A DNA stretch of 64,000 bases from Crotophaga sulcirostris (Eukaryota > Chordata > Aves > Cuculiformes > Crotophagidae). The stretch is from contig VYZB01000026.1 of the NCBI GenBank assembly GCA_013397455.1, positions 3,274,160-3,338,159 of the forward strand. Reading direction: 5' to 3'. The notes under the pieces are model-generated. The model ran no database searches and was not told the DNA's origin. It saw only the letters and a list, made by a program, of their open reading frames with translations. Below are positions 36,057 to 48,960 of this stretch, piece after piece. Position 1 is the first letter of the stretch. The number at the start of each line of letters is the position of its first letter. The position numbers were made by a program, and so were the translations under genes.

Positions 36057-37929
36057 ATGTGTGATTTTCTCCTCTCCCTTCTATTTGGTAATTGCAAACA
36101 AGTATTTTATCCAGGTTAGTGGTCTGCACCAAAGCAAAAGGCACCTGCTCTGGGGTTGCTGAAGCTGGGAATGGAAAACTCAGGCAAGTGTCAGTTGTGC
36201 AGCCAGGTCCAGGCAAATGCATTTTGTGGACTGCTCCATGTCACACAACATATCTGGGCTCGGGGACAAGATAGGGACAGAGCCAGGAAGAGGGGAGGTG
36301 TGATCTGGGGATGTCTGTGGCTCCTCATTTGGAAAATGTGGGGGACCAGATGAAAGGGATGTCAGTCACCACTGTCCGTGTGCCTCCTGGACCAACCTGT
36401 ACCATCGCCATGCAGGAGCATGAGAGCACACACGCCTGGACTGTCACAAGCTGCATAACAAAAATCTGGCTTAAAGCAGCAGCTCTGGGAGTCAGGGGAT
36501 TATGTGAGAACAGCAGTCACCATGCCAAAACTATTATTTTCTCTAGCCCTCCTGCTTTCAGAGGTAAGCCTGACAGCACGAGACACAAACCCCACAAATT
36601 AGAAATCAGTAAGAATTATTCCTTCACCATTTTCAGGCCAGGCTGGTGGTGGCAGGATACGCTGCCAACCACTGTGCATGCCTCTGGGGAACAGTTTACC
36701 TCCAAAAATTATTTTCCAATGTCCCCAGGAGCACCTAAGGTCACATCAAGACTCCAGGCTGCCCCAAGACTCCAGCAGCTTTGTTGCCATTCCTGTCTGA
36801 AGGCAGGTAGAGGTCATGAATTAAACCTTGAAATGAAATCAGAAACAAAACCAGGAACAGATCTATGGTGAGTGTTGGATCTGTATTTGCTTCATTTTCA
36901 GTGATTACAAATGGTGACCCAAAATCCTGACCATTCCTCAAGGGACAGAAGCTCCCCAGCCAGGCCCAGCACATTAATAGCCACATACAACCACATCTGA
37001 AATGGCCATCAGTAAAATCTCTTAATTTCCTACCCAACTCCCTCTCAGTTACCCTCTGGCTGGGCACTGCCATGGACATTTTGGGACTTGTCACCTTGTA
37101 TCAGAAAAGAGGGGTGATTCCCAGCTCATCACTGCTGTTGGTCCCAAGGGAGCAAGATCAGCACTCAATCCTGGCCCCAGCACACCAGAGCAAATGGACC
37201 AAAACCATGGTCACCCTGCTTAGTTTTGCCCTTCTTGATTTATCACCTAAGTAATATTTTTTCCTTCATTTTCTGTCTGTAAAGTTCTTTCTGGTCACTC
37301 CTGCAACTGGCTTTTGATCTTCATCCCCCAGGTCTCATATTGAACTTTGCTGTTCATCTCCCCTACCTCTCCAGCCACCAATAGTCAGACAAAGACTGAG
37401 GGCACAGAGCCTGGCAAAGGCCCTGGGGGGTGCACCAAGAAATTATTCCCTTGAGTGCTGCCAGCTCCCTTCTTGACAAGAAGGAGCTCTTCCAGCAGCC
37501 TCTTTTCATGATTCTTAGTTCCTAGCTAAATAAAGCAGCAAGAGGCATCACGCACACCCACAAAACACTGAGGTCAGGCTCAATGCTGAAGAGCATCCTT
37601 GGAGCACTACAGCAATGCAGTGCAGAGAGCCCCAAGCTGTGCCCAGTGCTGCCTTGTGGCACCAGTGCAAAGCCTGACTGAGGTGTACAGACCTGGTCCA
37701 ATCCAAGAAAGGAAAACTGCAGGTAGCTCCATCATAGATGGGTCAACACACAGGTGAGAAAAAGCCTCTGATGTTTCCATCATCACCAAGATTTCCCTCA
37801 ACCACGTGAATCCTCATGCATCAGACCCCAAGACTCAAGGAGAGGTGGCAGTACCAAACTCACTGGATTTGGACTAAAGGAGAAACGTGGCCAGAGGCTG
37901 CTTTAAGCTCCTCTGGTCTGAGCACCTGT
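36057..37929. other. anonymous non-coding stretch
   Basis: No gene or repeat recognised. A 186-codon frame (36,311-36,871, plus) has no domain. Confidence 0.45.
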
Positions 37930-38530
37930 CGCTTCCAAAATTATCTTTGCCGGATCATATGGACATAATGGAAAGCATAATTTAGCCCCTGCATGTCCAG
38001 TTGAAATATGTGTTTGGCTCTTTGACTTTACTAGAATTTTTTTTTTACTTTCTTGACTAACCACCTAGCTGGTAGTGAAGAAGCATAGCTAAAAGTGGAG
38101 ACAAGGGTTCTCCACAGCAGGCACATTTAAATGCAATCTTCCAGACCACAAATCAAAGTATAATCCAACATGAGAGTGCAACTTCACTTTCCTTAGTGAC
38201 ACGTGATCATGAATATAAAGGGTTCCTTGATTTATCCAGTCTGCAGAAGCTGTACAGTGTTTCTTTTAATAGCCAATGCTTTATCTATCAATTTCCCACT
38301 CCCCCACATCTATTCCAGAGCAGTTGATTAGAATTTATCGAGATTTATACTCCACCGCGAAGCAGACCCACTTCCCATTGCAGTTCTAATGAACTGGCTT
38401 TTATCATGGGAAATGTGAATATTTATCAGCCCCCAGATATACAGACATCAGAAATATAAGACATTACCATTTTAAAGCTTATATTCTTTGCTTTTTTAAT
38501 GCCATCTTTCTGATGAACCAAGAGCAAAAG
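37930..38530. other. candidate conserved non-coding element cluster
   Basis: About 600 bp, AT-rich and motif-rich: GGACATAATGGAAAGCATAATTTAGC, a T-run at 38,037-38,046, GACACGTGATCATGAATATAAAGG, TTGATTAGAATTTATCGAGATTTATACTCC, TTTTATCATGGG and TGAATATTTATCAGC (GATA-type TTATCA). A CACGTG E-box lies near 38,200. No coding frame. Confidence 0.38.
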
Positions 38531-39329
38531 CCCTCTCTCATGACTGTGTTGCTTCTGCAAATCAGAAGGAAGGGGTGATTGTACCCAGACCTGAGCCTAA
38601 TTCCTTGGGGTCCCATTGAGAGAAAGGGGGCTTTTGGGAAAGTCCTCACTGGGAGGGGACTCCTTTATGACCTGTAAAGCAAATTAGCTAATTAGTTGGG
38701 CTAGTCTGGTAGCAAAAGGTTGCAATTTGAAGCTGTCCTCATGACCAATGTGCAGAAGTTGTTTTGGGGAATGTGACTCTGGTTTCCTCTTTAGCTGTAC
38801 AAGCTGTGCCAACACCTCCTCTGGAGCCCAGCATCTTCCTTGCTAAGCTTTGTTGACTTTAGGTTAAAGATAGGAGCAAAGCATGAAAGTATATAAAGTT
38901 TTAATTGCGTTCTGAGGGTCTGAGGGGACAATGTCTTTTCTGTGGCCATCCATCATTTCCCTACATACACTCAATGTGTCCTTTGATTTCTCCAACTTGC
39001 ATTTCCAGTTGCCCACTTTATCTTTCCCTTTGCCTGTCTTCCTTCCTCCTTTTTCATTAGCAGCACATTGCAAACACACTTAATTCCTCTACCCAACTGC
39101 CAGTCGCACCCTGCTGTGCAGTAAATTGCATTTGGATACGAGATCCTCGGGACATTTCTCTCCCAGAAGGGCCACCACCATGGTGTAGCTCTTTAGGGGT
39201 AGAGCACAGCACGTAATCCCCATTTCTGGGAATGCTTCCATCAGGGCCCCTGCCAGCAAGCGGTAAAGATTGCTGGGCACTTCACAAGACCCCTGCCTCC
39301 CATCCATGTGTTGAAATCCGCAGTGTTTA
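38531..39329. other. anonymous non-coding stretch
   Basis: No exon or repeat recognised. Confidence 0.45.
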
Positions 39330-39500
39330 GCTGTCAGTTTTATTACCCAGCATTTAGGTTCCTCATTAAGATGTGTTAACTCCCGTTTAAATCCCTCTCA
39401 GAATGGCAAGCACCCGTGTTTAATGAACTCTCTCAAGAGCCATCTGGTGACGTTTAAAACAAACCCTCCAGCAGCTGGTCAGAGTGTAATTAATGATGGA
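39330..39500. other. candidate conserved non-coding element
   Basis: Contains GTTTTATTACCC, CTCATTAAGATGTGTTAAC, CCCGTTTAAATCC, GTGTTTAATGAAC, GTGACGTTTAAAAC and GTGTAATTAATGATGG, i.e. repeated homeobox-type TTAAT/ATTA words in 170 bp. Coding potential is low. Confidence 0.33.
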
Positions 39501-41545
39501 TGTGGACTCAAGAAGAGCAGGACCAAGGGGACAAGAGCTGCAAGACTCCCACAGAGAGCTGTGAACCCTGCCTTGCTTTCCCTCCCAAAAGACACGGGAC
39601 AGCTGATGGTGAGGGATGCAGTCAGCAGTGCCATGCACTGTCTCTGGCTGCTTGCACCAAAAGGTGAGGAGAGCAGAAATGATGATCTATGAGGAGAGGA
39701 TGAAGCCCCGCAACAACTGTTTTGAGGTGCTGGGCACACAATCATTTTCAAGCAATGGAAATGGGCAGACTGGCTTCTATGGTCCCCCTAAACCATGGAA
39801 GTCTTTTTCCATGGTCACCCTCAGAGAGGAGGTATTCCCAGGTATATACCTGAGCCACAGTGCCATGGGATGTCCCCAGGAGGTAACCTCCACCTAGATA
39901 CTCTAATTTCCACTGCCTAAACTCTTATTACAAAGAAAAACCAAAGATGCCCTCAAGCTTTTTCTCACTTTGTTCTGCTGTTAAGTAGTTAAACCTTTGC
40001 ATCTTGCACAAGATTCCTAAACAGTCCCTGATGCATCTGTCTCGGGAACAAAACTGTACTGAAAAAATCGCTGTACTCTTCACTTAGGTCCATAATCAGT
40101 AATCCCTTCTGCTATGTGACTGTCCCTGCCGTGTCGGCTTCCTGTCAATTAGCCAGAGAGGAACCAGGGTTCACTGAAAACATCTTCCAGCTTCATGCTT
40201 GCGAGTGTTTGCAAGGAAAGCTCTGACAGCTCAGGAGCCATCAGCAGAGCAAGAAATAATTTGGCAATAATCCTATGTCATGAGCAGAGATGACGAAGCT
40301 GCAGTCAGTTCCTGATAGATAATGTAGGGAAATTAATTTAACAACTCATGGCTGCATACAAATAACTCTCCTAGCACCTGGGGCATGTTCCATATCTCTC
40401 TACATGCACACCATGCATTTATCAGTTTTATTCCTCCTTTTGTTTTTCATGTTAAAACATTCTTCCCAGCTGTTTCTTGCTGCACTACATTGTCTGTACA
40501 ACAACAGACCACGGCCATGGACCTCTCCTGTTGTTTGGCAACCACAGTTTCAGGGCATTGCAGCATTCAGCTGGTAGCACAAGGGCATTGGGTGGGACAT
40601 GAGACATTGGCTTTTCAATATGTAGTGGCCTGAATTTCGTCCTTTGCTGCATGGATGAGGCTCTTAAAATCCTCAGAGTGAAGGCTGTACAGCTGCCCCT
40701 CGGTTTCCAAAGGTCACTAGACTTTACCAGCAATGGCATTCACACAGCACTTTGCCAGGGGAATACTGAAGGTCCAGAATGTCACGCCATTATGCTAAGG
40801 CTGTAAAAGTACAGCTTCCCCCCACGTAAATCATATTTCTATGTCAGAAGTCAGCCAGCAAGGGAAGTTATTTAACTCAACAGTGCCTGGCAGCTGGGTC
40901 ACTTTCCCGCAACACCAGCTGCAAAGTCAGGTGCAATCATACCTGCCTTTTCATGGCCCTGAAGACTTTTCCTCCATTTTTTGTGCAGGATCTGTAAATC
41001 CTTTCGATCCACTTACCTGCTTTTTCTTCCCCTGCATTATCTCTTTCTTGCATAACCCATGCTCCAGGGGAGGAGGCACTTCCAGTCAAGCCCCTCACAT
41101 TGCAGCCATCCATCACCCACTGGCACTTCTGGCTCTCCTCCTCTGACGTGTATCAGCATCACCTCTCCCTCAGTACACAAATGCTCTCCTTACCATCATC
41201 ATCTGTTTTCAGAGACCAACAGAGTCCTCTTAAAGAGCAGCAGTCACTGGGAAAACGTCCAGCACAAAGCAGGATGGGATGGATGGGAATAATTCAGATA
41301 AAGATGGGAAGAGATGAACCACAACCAAGTTGAACCGAATGCCATGAAATTCGCAGTGCCGTACATTTATGCAGGAACCTTAGTATGAAGGTGATGCTTA
41401 GGTATCACTTGAATGCAGCTGCGTCCTCCTTGTCATCCTCCTTCACTGCTCATGCTATAAGGGAGCACAATGAACAAGGCTTTGTTATGATACCAACTCC
41501 AAAGAGTTTTGGTCTACATAAGAGAGTCAAGAAATAAAAGAGCAG
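39501..41545. other. anonymous stretch; possible element at 40.1-40.4 kb
   Basis: No gene. The part from about 40,140 to 40,380 (AATAATTTGGCAATAATCC, GGGAAATTAATTTAACAAC) has the look of a conserved element; the rest is anonymous. Confidence 0.4.
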
Positions 41546-41673
41546 AATTATCTCCATTTTAAAATTTTGGAACTGAGTCCAGAAAGACTGAACAGTTCTG
41601 ATCATATTGCATCCCACTGACAGAGGTGGAAGTTGAATCATATCTCCAGAGTCTTCAGGCAGTGCTTTACCTG
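41546..41673 (+). repeat. MIR SINE, core to 3' part
   Basis: The order and spacing follow the MIR consensus closely: AATTATCTCCATTTTA (consensus ATTATCCCCATTTTA), GGAACTGAGTCCAGAAAGACTGAA (GGAAACTGAGGCACAGAGAGGTTAA), CATCCCACTGACAGAGGTGGAAGTTGAATC (CAGCTAGTAAGTGGCAGAGCCGGGATTCGAACC) and TCTCCAGAGTC...AGTGCTTTACC (GGCTCCAGAGCCCACGCTCTTAACC). MIRs are ancient amniote SINEs, so a diverged copy in a bird is plausible. Confidence 0.6.
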
Positions 41674-41752
41674 CAATTGCCCTCCCTTAAAGTGTCTGAA
41701 TATTTGTTTCAAGTCCTACCTCTAGAGTTCAGCAATTGAACTGTTGAGTCAC

Positions 41753-41815
41753 TGTGACTTGCCAATGATTTTGCTTCAAGGTAATGGAGAAGTCAGGACT
41801 AAACCTGCAGCCACT
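41753..41815 (+). repeat. possible second MIR/L2 3' remnant
   Basis: GTGACTTGCCAATG...AAGTCAGGACTAAACCTGCAG resembles the MIR/L2 3' words AACTTGCCCAAGG and GCAGAGCCGGGATTCGAACCCAG. It is short and diverged. It follows the better MIR by 80 bp and could be a second insertion or chance. Confidence 0.28.
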
Positions 41816-44025
41816 TTATGTCTGCTCATGCATGAATCCAAAGGCAATTCTGCATCAAAGCGTTTTTTTGGCCAAGGCAGGGCTCTAACCTGCAAACTGG
41901 CATCCTCGTTTGTGGCATAAACATCTTTGCAGTTGGTTGGTGCAAGGGATGTCATAGACCCCTTGCATGAAATCAAAAGGGATTCGTTGTCTAATCCTAG
42001 CTATGAGATGGTCTCATTGCTCCTGCTCTTGCCTTTCCAGTTGTATTCCACTCCATGTGCTGTGCTCTTAATCTCTGCTGGACCAGAGCTGAAAGGTACT
42101 TATTTGGCAGCTTTGCTCCCGTGAAACAAACCTAATATAGCTGGGTAACACTTCATACACTGTGTGTGCTGGACAGGAGTGAAAACTGAGAGCCAAGGAA
42201 ACTGGACGGCATTGGGAACAAACCAAAGGAGCCTCATACTTCCCACAGTCCCACAGGAGTGCTGGCCAGGGTGATGGAAACCAGTCCATCTGGATCAACT
42301 TGGTTATTCTGCAACTGTCTGCTGTTAAAATATCCTTATCCATAGATCTCAGAGGCCAGCCAGGACTGGAAAAACAGTGCACCATGTACATAAAAACAAA
42401 TAATCTCTGCCTTAGAGTATTTCTGCATCTCAGGCTGGATGTGACAGCGTGTGATGAAATATGATGGGGAAACATGAAGAAATGGTCATCAGCCACGGGA
42501 TGTGAGGGTGATCAGATCAGCTGCATCTACAGGAAGAAATCAGATCAGCCACCTTTTGTGTCTCTTGTAAGGTAGGATATGGTGTGACTGAATGTGTCAT
42601 GTTAGAATAATACTGCGTAGAGCTCAGTAACTTAGAAGAAATTCCAGCATAGCCAAGCATCTCCTGGGAGCCCTCCATGCCCTATGTCCCAGGCAGGCTT
42701 GGTTGGTGTTTTAGCAGAAGTCCATGGGAACAAAGAAATGGAGCTCTAAATCTACTAGGAAACCCTAGCAGTTATTAACAGGTCAACACAACTGGGAGAT
42801 CCTTTCTGCAGAGGGGTCTGTTCACTCCAGCATGACCATGGAGGTGTTTTACACTTGTTAGGTTCACACTCAGTCACCCCCACAACTCAGGAGAGCTCTG
42901 GGGAGACATCACATGGGATGGTGGCACGTTTCCCAGCACACACACTCAGATTAGTCCCTCTGGCTGTTCATGGAACAATCAGACTGATGCAGCACTTGCA
43001 TTCCTTACGGTGCATTTCTACCTTCTTCCTCATCTCTCTTTATAACAGAGAGGCTTGTTTGGTTTATTTTTCCCCTCGGTTGCTTATTCATACCTTAATG
43101 GCACTTGATTTTCAATGGGCTCTTAGAACCCTACTCTGTGCTTACTCTGCAATGCCATTAGGTTTTTCTGCGCTCCTTTGTTCTTTAAACAACCTTTGCC
43201 TGCTTTTCCTGCAGAGACATCTAACTGTGCCAAGGTTACACAGCTTCTCCTGTTGGTATTATCATCCAGCTGAATGTGGTCATTCTCAAAATGAAACAAG
43301 AACAGCAGCAAAGCCTTTGAAATACATAAACATGCTGATCTTGGCCCCTCTTCTTTGATGCTCAAAAGCGTATATGTTGGTGGTGCGTGCTCCCAACAGG
43401 GGACTTTGTCTTGAGTGTTCATGAAGCACAGCTGGCTGAGCAGTAGACCAGCCATTGCTTTGGTAACCCTGAAACTGCTTTCCCATTCCAGAGACTTCAC
43501 AGTGCAGCTCGATGCTGTTTCATTTTACAATGCAGTGTTCAACAGGAAGGTGGGATTACAAGCAGAGGCAATGAGGGTCACTAAATAACAGACCTTGATG
43601 GGAAAGATCCCAAGAGCCTGCTGAACAGAGGATTTGTGACCTGGGTCTTAGGAGATTGGGCTGGCAAAGTCCTCTGAACCCAAGCCCTTCCCATGCAGCC
43701 CACTGGGATACAAACAAGGCATCTCTATTCCTGCCCAGCCTTTTGCATGTCTGCTCTGTGCAAAGTCCTGTTTGTCTTACCTCTCCCAGAGGTGTTTTCC
43801 AAAGGGATCTCATTTGTTAAGCTTCTACATTTCCTTTCTTCTTTATATCAGATGCTCTGCCTGCCTTCCTTTCCTGGATGACAAGGAAGGAGTGATCATG
43901 AGATCTCCAGTGAATAATGATACTGGTATTTGTTACTCCATGTAACATTTGAGACTTTTTTTTTCCAAGGTATTTAGATGTTGCTGTAAGGTCTGGTACA
44001 CCTTCAGCTTTCATGTCTATCTGCT
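41816..44025. other. anonymous non-coding stretch
   Basis: No exon, RNA gene or clear repeat. Confidence 0.5.
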
Positions 44026-44038
44026 AAAAAAAAAAAAA
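44026..44038. repeat. poly(A) 13-mer
   Basis: Thirteen A residues with no recognisable retrocopy body upstream. Confidence 0.9.
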
Positions 44039-44679
44039 GCGATAGCATTTGAGACCGTTTCATCATTACATTTCAGATGTTTTCACTGATCAGATCTTTC
44101 CTACACTGGCAAATGCACCTGCAGCACTGCATGTGGATGTCAGTCTCTCTTTTGCCGTGGCCCTGTTAGTTTGCACTGTGGCTCCTGTGGTCTCCTTCCA
44201 CATGTTGCCCATGAGCCTAGTGCCAATCAGCTCCAAAACATCAGCACTGGGATCAGGAGGATCAACGCCTGGGGTATCTGCAGGGTTGCAGCCTTCTCTG
44301 CCCTCTCCATCCCGACTGCAGGAACAAGAGCTTTAGTCTTGGCTGATCCAGTGCTGGTGACCAGCCTCATCGGCTCCTGGAGACCCAAGAGCTCCTCAAC
44401 TCCAGCTGAGACAACCACTAAGCTTAGGTCTGCAAAATACAGGAGGATCAGTGGCTGAGTTCAGATCTCAGGATGAGCTTGGACTAGGTCTGCCTGCCAG
44501 TGTAGGCATACATGAACTGAATTTAGAAACCTTCTGTGGGAGCAAGAATTGAGCCCAAAGTCTGCCTCTGCATGTGCCCATGGATCTTGTTCATTTTCAG
44601 TGGGGCTGACAGAAGGTATGGATTAAGAGGCAGATCCTACAGGGACAACTGAAAGGCTCATCTAGACAAATGCAACTTA
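44039..44679. other. anonymous non-coding stretch
   Basis: Nothing recognised; three overlapping chance frames on the two strands. Confidence 0.5.
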
Positions 44680-44945
44680 TAGCTTACTCATTGAGGTTGT
44701 TTTTCAGCGCCCAAAGCAGAGATATTTTAACTTGTTCCTTAATTTGCTCCTGAAAGCAGTTAACAAAATTCCTATTATCAATCAGTCCATGACAGCCTAT
44801 CCAAAAGGCACGGCCAGGAACTGTGCATTAATTGTGAATGCTTTGCTGAATTTACTGCATGACAGAACTGAATTTTTCACTCTGAGATGAAGCATGAATA
44901 TACTATTTGACATAATCAATACTTTCCTAGATTGCTAGGAAATTG
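44680..44945. other. candidate conserved non-coding element
   Basis: AT-rich with CCTTAATTTGCTCCTG, CCTATTATCAATCAGTCCATGAC, GTGCATTAATTGTGAATGC and GACATAATCAATAC. TATCAATCA is a PBX/MEIS-like word (TGATTGAT on the other strand). No frame is coding. Confidence 0.37.
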
Positions 44946-46654
44946 TTGGGGCTACAGAGCCTCTGTGTGGGGTATTACCACCTCTCTTGGGCAACACACA
45001 GAAATATATTGGCATTTTTACTGTAACAGAGCATCCATGGATCAGCATGGGAAATAGTCTGGGTATAAAATGGGACTCCTCCTTGCCTGCAACAACACCT
45101 CTGCATTTGCAGCACCAGCCCCAACAAGACCATTGTCCTTCCCAGAGATGTGCTCACTAGCTGTGCTGCAGTCAAATCAGTTTTCATTAGTTTAATGTGA
45201 AATCAAGTAACATTTTAAGTGAAAGGTAGGAAGTCAGAGAACCAACTTGATCACATAGTGTAGGGATAATTTTTACCTTGTTCAGATGCGATGTACCGGA
45301 ATATCTGGTTGCCCTATAAGGATTAAGATTATTATAGTAGAGATTAGGAGGAAGGAATATTTAGCCCTCCTGAAGCTCTGAACCTAAGTTCAAGCAGAGG
45401 GTCCCACCTGCAGATGCCCAGATTTTCCCTCCTAGAAGGCCGACTTCCTGTCAGGCCTCTTTCCAACAATCTTTTCTATTAATTTGAATAATCTCTCCCT
45501 TCTTCTTACACTTATTTATCACTTTCCTGCAATTTCCATACAAGGATCCTATGCAATCATTTCATGTCACTGTATTACATGCATCTTCTGTGGTCTTTGT
45601 TTGTTTGTGGTATTAAAAACTCACTGGTTTAGGCAAAGTTCTGTTTAAGGCTCCACCTTCAATTCTGTTGGTTTGCAGATAAGACCTAGGGGACAACATT
45701 AGGGAAACAAGAAATAGTAATAAAAGGGAGAGATAGAGAAAAGGTGAATTTTGGGATATGGAAAGGAAATGGTTTGGGTGGAAAGATCCTGTTACATCAT
45801 AATATGATTAATTCCTACACGGATATAATAGGCTAAACTGCCAGTCAGCATCCTCCTAAACAGCTGCAGCTAGTGGTGCCTCAGTTCTGCTGTCACCATC
45901 ACTGGAGCTTTCCTGGCTGTCCTCTTCCTCAGCACAGCAAAAAATCCAAACTTGCTTTTAACACACTCTCCTCCCCACAGCCCCCAGAAGAAATAAACCA
46001 CCAAGGATCATCAACGCATCCATCTTAGCAAGGCCGTGGTGCCTGCAGGGTTGGACTTCAGTGCAGGGAGATGTGGGAAGGAGGGCATCCACCTCCCAAG
46101 GACACTTCTGCTGTCACTTGAGCACAGGTGACAGCTCTGCCAGGACCCCGAGCTCGGTGATGCATGGTGACATCACCTCCCCTACATCACATGGAGCAGG
46201 ACAAGCCCCAGCCAGCCTGCTCCACTCCTCTGTAGGTCTGAAAGACTGCAGGAATGAAGCAGGGGTGAGTTGGGGTAAGACACTCTCAGGGAACTTCAAC
46301 TCCGTGAGGCAAATCACTCCATTCTCAAAGCAAGGGCAGCAACAGAGGGTACTGTGTCAGCTAGCAGATGCACAACCAATGGCCACCATTGTGTCAGTCC
46401 CAACACAGCCCAGCCCAGAACAATCCCACTGACTTTGTAGCCTGACCTCAGCAGGGGCAGCTGTGGCTGTCTTATAGCCAGGGGACTCTGCTATAGTACA
46501 TACACACTCCTGCTACAGCATGTGCAGGTCGGGTCTGGATGAAGAACTTTCTCAGCTCAGAGGGACACAGTTTGCCTAAAAGCCTTTCAGAGACATTCAG
46601 CTCCTGGGATGGGGATTGTCAGGAGCTGGAGCATCCCTTGGTGATCGCTGCATC
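44946..46654. other. anonymous non-coding stretch
   Basis: No gene. AT-rich between about 45,190 and 45,360 and again 45,470-45,620. No repeat family recognised. Confidence 0.45.
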
Positions 46655-46765
46655 CCAGAGTCACAAACAGGCTGAAGCTCACAGGTACCTCTGGAGGTCA
46701 CTTTGTCCAAGCCCCCTGCTCAAGCAGGGCCACCTAGCATAGGTTGCCCAGGACCATGTCCAGTG
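46655..46765 (-). mobile_element. CR1 LINE, extreme 3' end fragment
   Basis: On the minus strand it reads GGACATGGTCCTGGGCAACC, TATGCTAGGTGGCCCTGCTTGAGCAGGGGG, CTTGGACAAAGTGACCTCCAGAGGTACC. This matches the CR1 end 'TAGGTGACCCTGCTTGAGCAGGGAGGTTGGACTAGATGATCTCCAGAGGTCCC'. The tail repeats have decayed (CCAGAGTCACAAACAGG). It belongs to a different subfamily from the 20.5, 24.8 and 35.5-kb copies. Confidence 0.8.
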
Positions 46766-47214
46766 TCCTCATGTCCCCTAGTTGTTTTCTTCCAAAGCTT
46801 TTGTCACCCCCTTTCTACCCCCTGCTCATTTTCATCCCCAGGTTCCTTGGTGCATGGCAGCTCATGTCCTTCCTTCTTCTCACCATGCCCATCATACCCG
46901 AGGGAGGCACAGCCCATGGCAGGAGGAGGTGTGGGAGGGAGATCTCCTGCACAACTTTTCACTCACTATTAAATTGATTTTTGGGAAGTTGGCATGGGCT
47001 GGCGTTAGCAGAGAGGACCAAAACACCATAGTACTCGGTCAGTTGCTCTCCTCAGACGTGCCATGACCAACTGCTGCTTGGGACTTGAAACATGTCTCCC
47101 TCCCACCTCCATCAAATGATGTTTGACTGACTCATCGTGGTTCTGAGAGGCTCAGAAACCATCCCTGAGGAGGCAAGGTGCGTGGTGTAGCATTTGCCCT
47201 GATGGGAACCCTCT
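46766..47214. other. anonymous non-coding stretch
   Basis: No feature recognised. Confidence 0.5.
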
Positions 47215-47380
47215 GGTCTAAAAAGGTTTTAATTAGCAATAGTCATTGTTCATGCTGAGAGGTTAATACAGTCCTTCTATGGGTTATTCATGAGATTTTA
47301 GAGTAGACTCCATTAAAACCTTCTTTTTTTTTTTATTTTCAGCTCAGTCTGAGCTAAGATTAGTGATGGCTGGAGAGATT
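47215..47380. other. candidate conserved non-coding element
   Basis: GGTTTTAATTAGCAATAGTCATTGTTCATGC, GTTAATACAG, GGGTTATTCATGAG and CCATTAAAACC lie in about 110 bp, followed by a 12-bp T-rich run. CATTGTT is a SOX core and TAATTAGC a homeodomain site. No coding frame. Confidence 0.35.
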
Positions 47381-48529
47381 AGAAATGGGGGCTGAAGGGG
47401 TGACGTGGGACTGCAGAGCAATTCTTTATGGCCAAGGTAAGCTTCTGCTCTGTGTCAGGGCACCAGGCCCTGGAGGAGATGTGGCCTTTAGGACATGAGC
47501 CCATCTCTCTTCCCTCTCTGCGGGCAATGGCCATGTCCCAGACTGTCTCTTCCAGGTGTGCAGTACTATTATTTACATTTTTCCCACATCAGGCATTGCC
47601 ATTGTCTCTTTCATCCAAAGTGTCTCAACAGGTGCTTTCTTTTCTCCTCCCAAACTCCTGGGAATTGCCTGCATGCAATCACACTCCAAATCCAGCCCCA
47701 GCCATGGGACACTCAGTTAAACCCTCAGACTGGGACCACCACCAAGGAAACTTCCCTAACAGCTCATTTTGCACCATGGCACAAACTTCTCTGGCCAAGA
47801 GCAAGCTGTACTTCCATGGATGCCCTACAGTCCAGTAAACATCCTGGTCCTCTACGAGCCCTCTGGTTTCTGAGCCTTATGGCTGCATCCAATCTAAGTG
47901 ATGAATCCAGTTCAAAGTGGCATTTCAAAGCTTGAGGATGAGTCCAGATGGTCACCCTGGATCAAAAGGACTCCCTCCCCTACAGCTCGCCATGGATCCC
48001 CAAAAACAACTCCAGTAACTCAAAGCAAAGCACAAACAAAGACCCAGGAGACAGTGCACAAGACAGGAACACCTTGTCCTCATCCCTCCCTGGGATCAGT
48101 CTCTGGTAGGTCAGAACAAGCTTAACCTGGCTCCTGCAGCTCTCCATCCTCCCTGCAGCCTTGCATCGCCCCTGCAGCAGCCATCACTTGCAAAGCCTCG
48201 TTGCAGCACTAGAACCACCATGAGTCACTTGGCCAGACTGAGCAGGTGCTGAGCAGCAGTGAATCCCTGTGGCCCTGGGTAGGGGATGCCACACCACGCT
48301 GAGAGCAAGATATCCTGCTCCAGCCTCAGAAATGTCAGGCTGTCCAGAGGCAGGACTGCAGTCACCCATGCAAGGTCCCCTGAGCCAGGGAAATGTAGCA
48401 CCATGCCCTTTCACTGCTGGACACAGAGACCAAACTTTCCCCTCCCTGGTAGGAGGGACCCCATGGGGTCCAAGCTCTCAGGTGGTGGCACAGAAGCTCT
48501 CACTACTGCCATCACGCATGGGCACCAAG
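47381..48529. other. anonymous non-coding stretch
   Basis: Two overlapping plus-strand frames of 136 and 146 codons (47,428-47,935) have no domain and are treated as chance. Confidence 0.45.
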
Positions 48530-48960
48530 GTGACACTTTAGCATCACTTATTATATTATTCATATTTTCACTATGCAACCCAGCAAATAATAAATCAGCT
48601 CTTGGGGTCCAGGTCAGTATTCCTGTGATTCCCATCTGAGCTCTCCACCTCCTCCTGGGCCGATTGATGCTGCAGAGAACGGGAGCCCAAGATGACCCTT
48701 CGCAAGAAATCCTAGGAGGTCTTACCTTTCCTGGGAAAGCCTCTTTAAATTTTGTTGTAATAGCACCTGTTTCCCCACCCTGTGTGGCATACGGTGCTGC
48801 TAATGAAGATTGAATGGAGCAGCAGTGTCTGCATGCGAAGCTGTAGAGGACAGTAAATCTGGCTGCTTGTACTGTGCACATGAACAACAAATCTAATTGC
48901 CATTTCGGAGTGGTGATTAGTGCTGTAGCAAGCTGTCAGCCAGTGATGCCAAATAAACAG
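48530..48960. other. candidate conserved non-coding element pair
   Basis: Two patches: 48,530-48,600 (ATCACTTATTATATTATTCATATTTTC, AATAATAAATCAGC) and 48,740-48,960 (CTTTAAATTTTGTTGTAATAGC, GCTAATGAAGATTGAATGG, AACAACAAATCTAATTGCC, GTGATTAGTGC). They are separated by GC-rich sequence and are not coding. Confidence 0.35.

Noticed and set aside
35493..36119. Apparent 208-codon frame across the second gap
   Set aside because: It counts 315 N as open sequence. Only the CR1 ORF2 part before the gap is meaningful.
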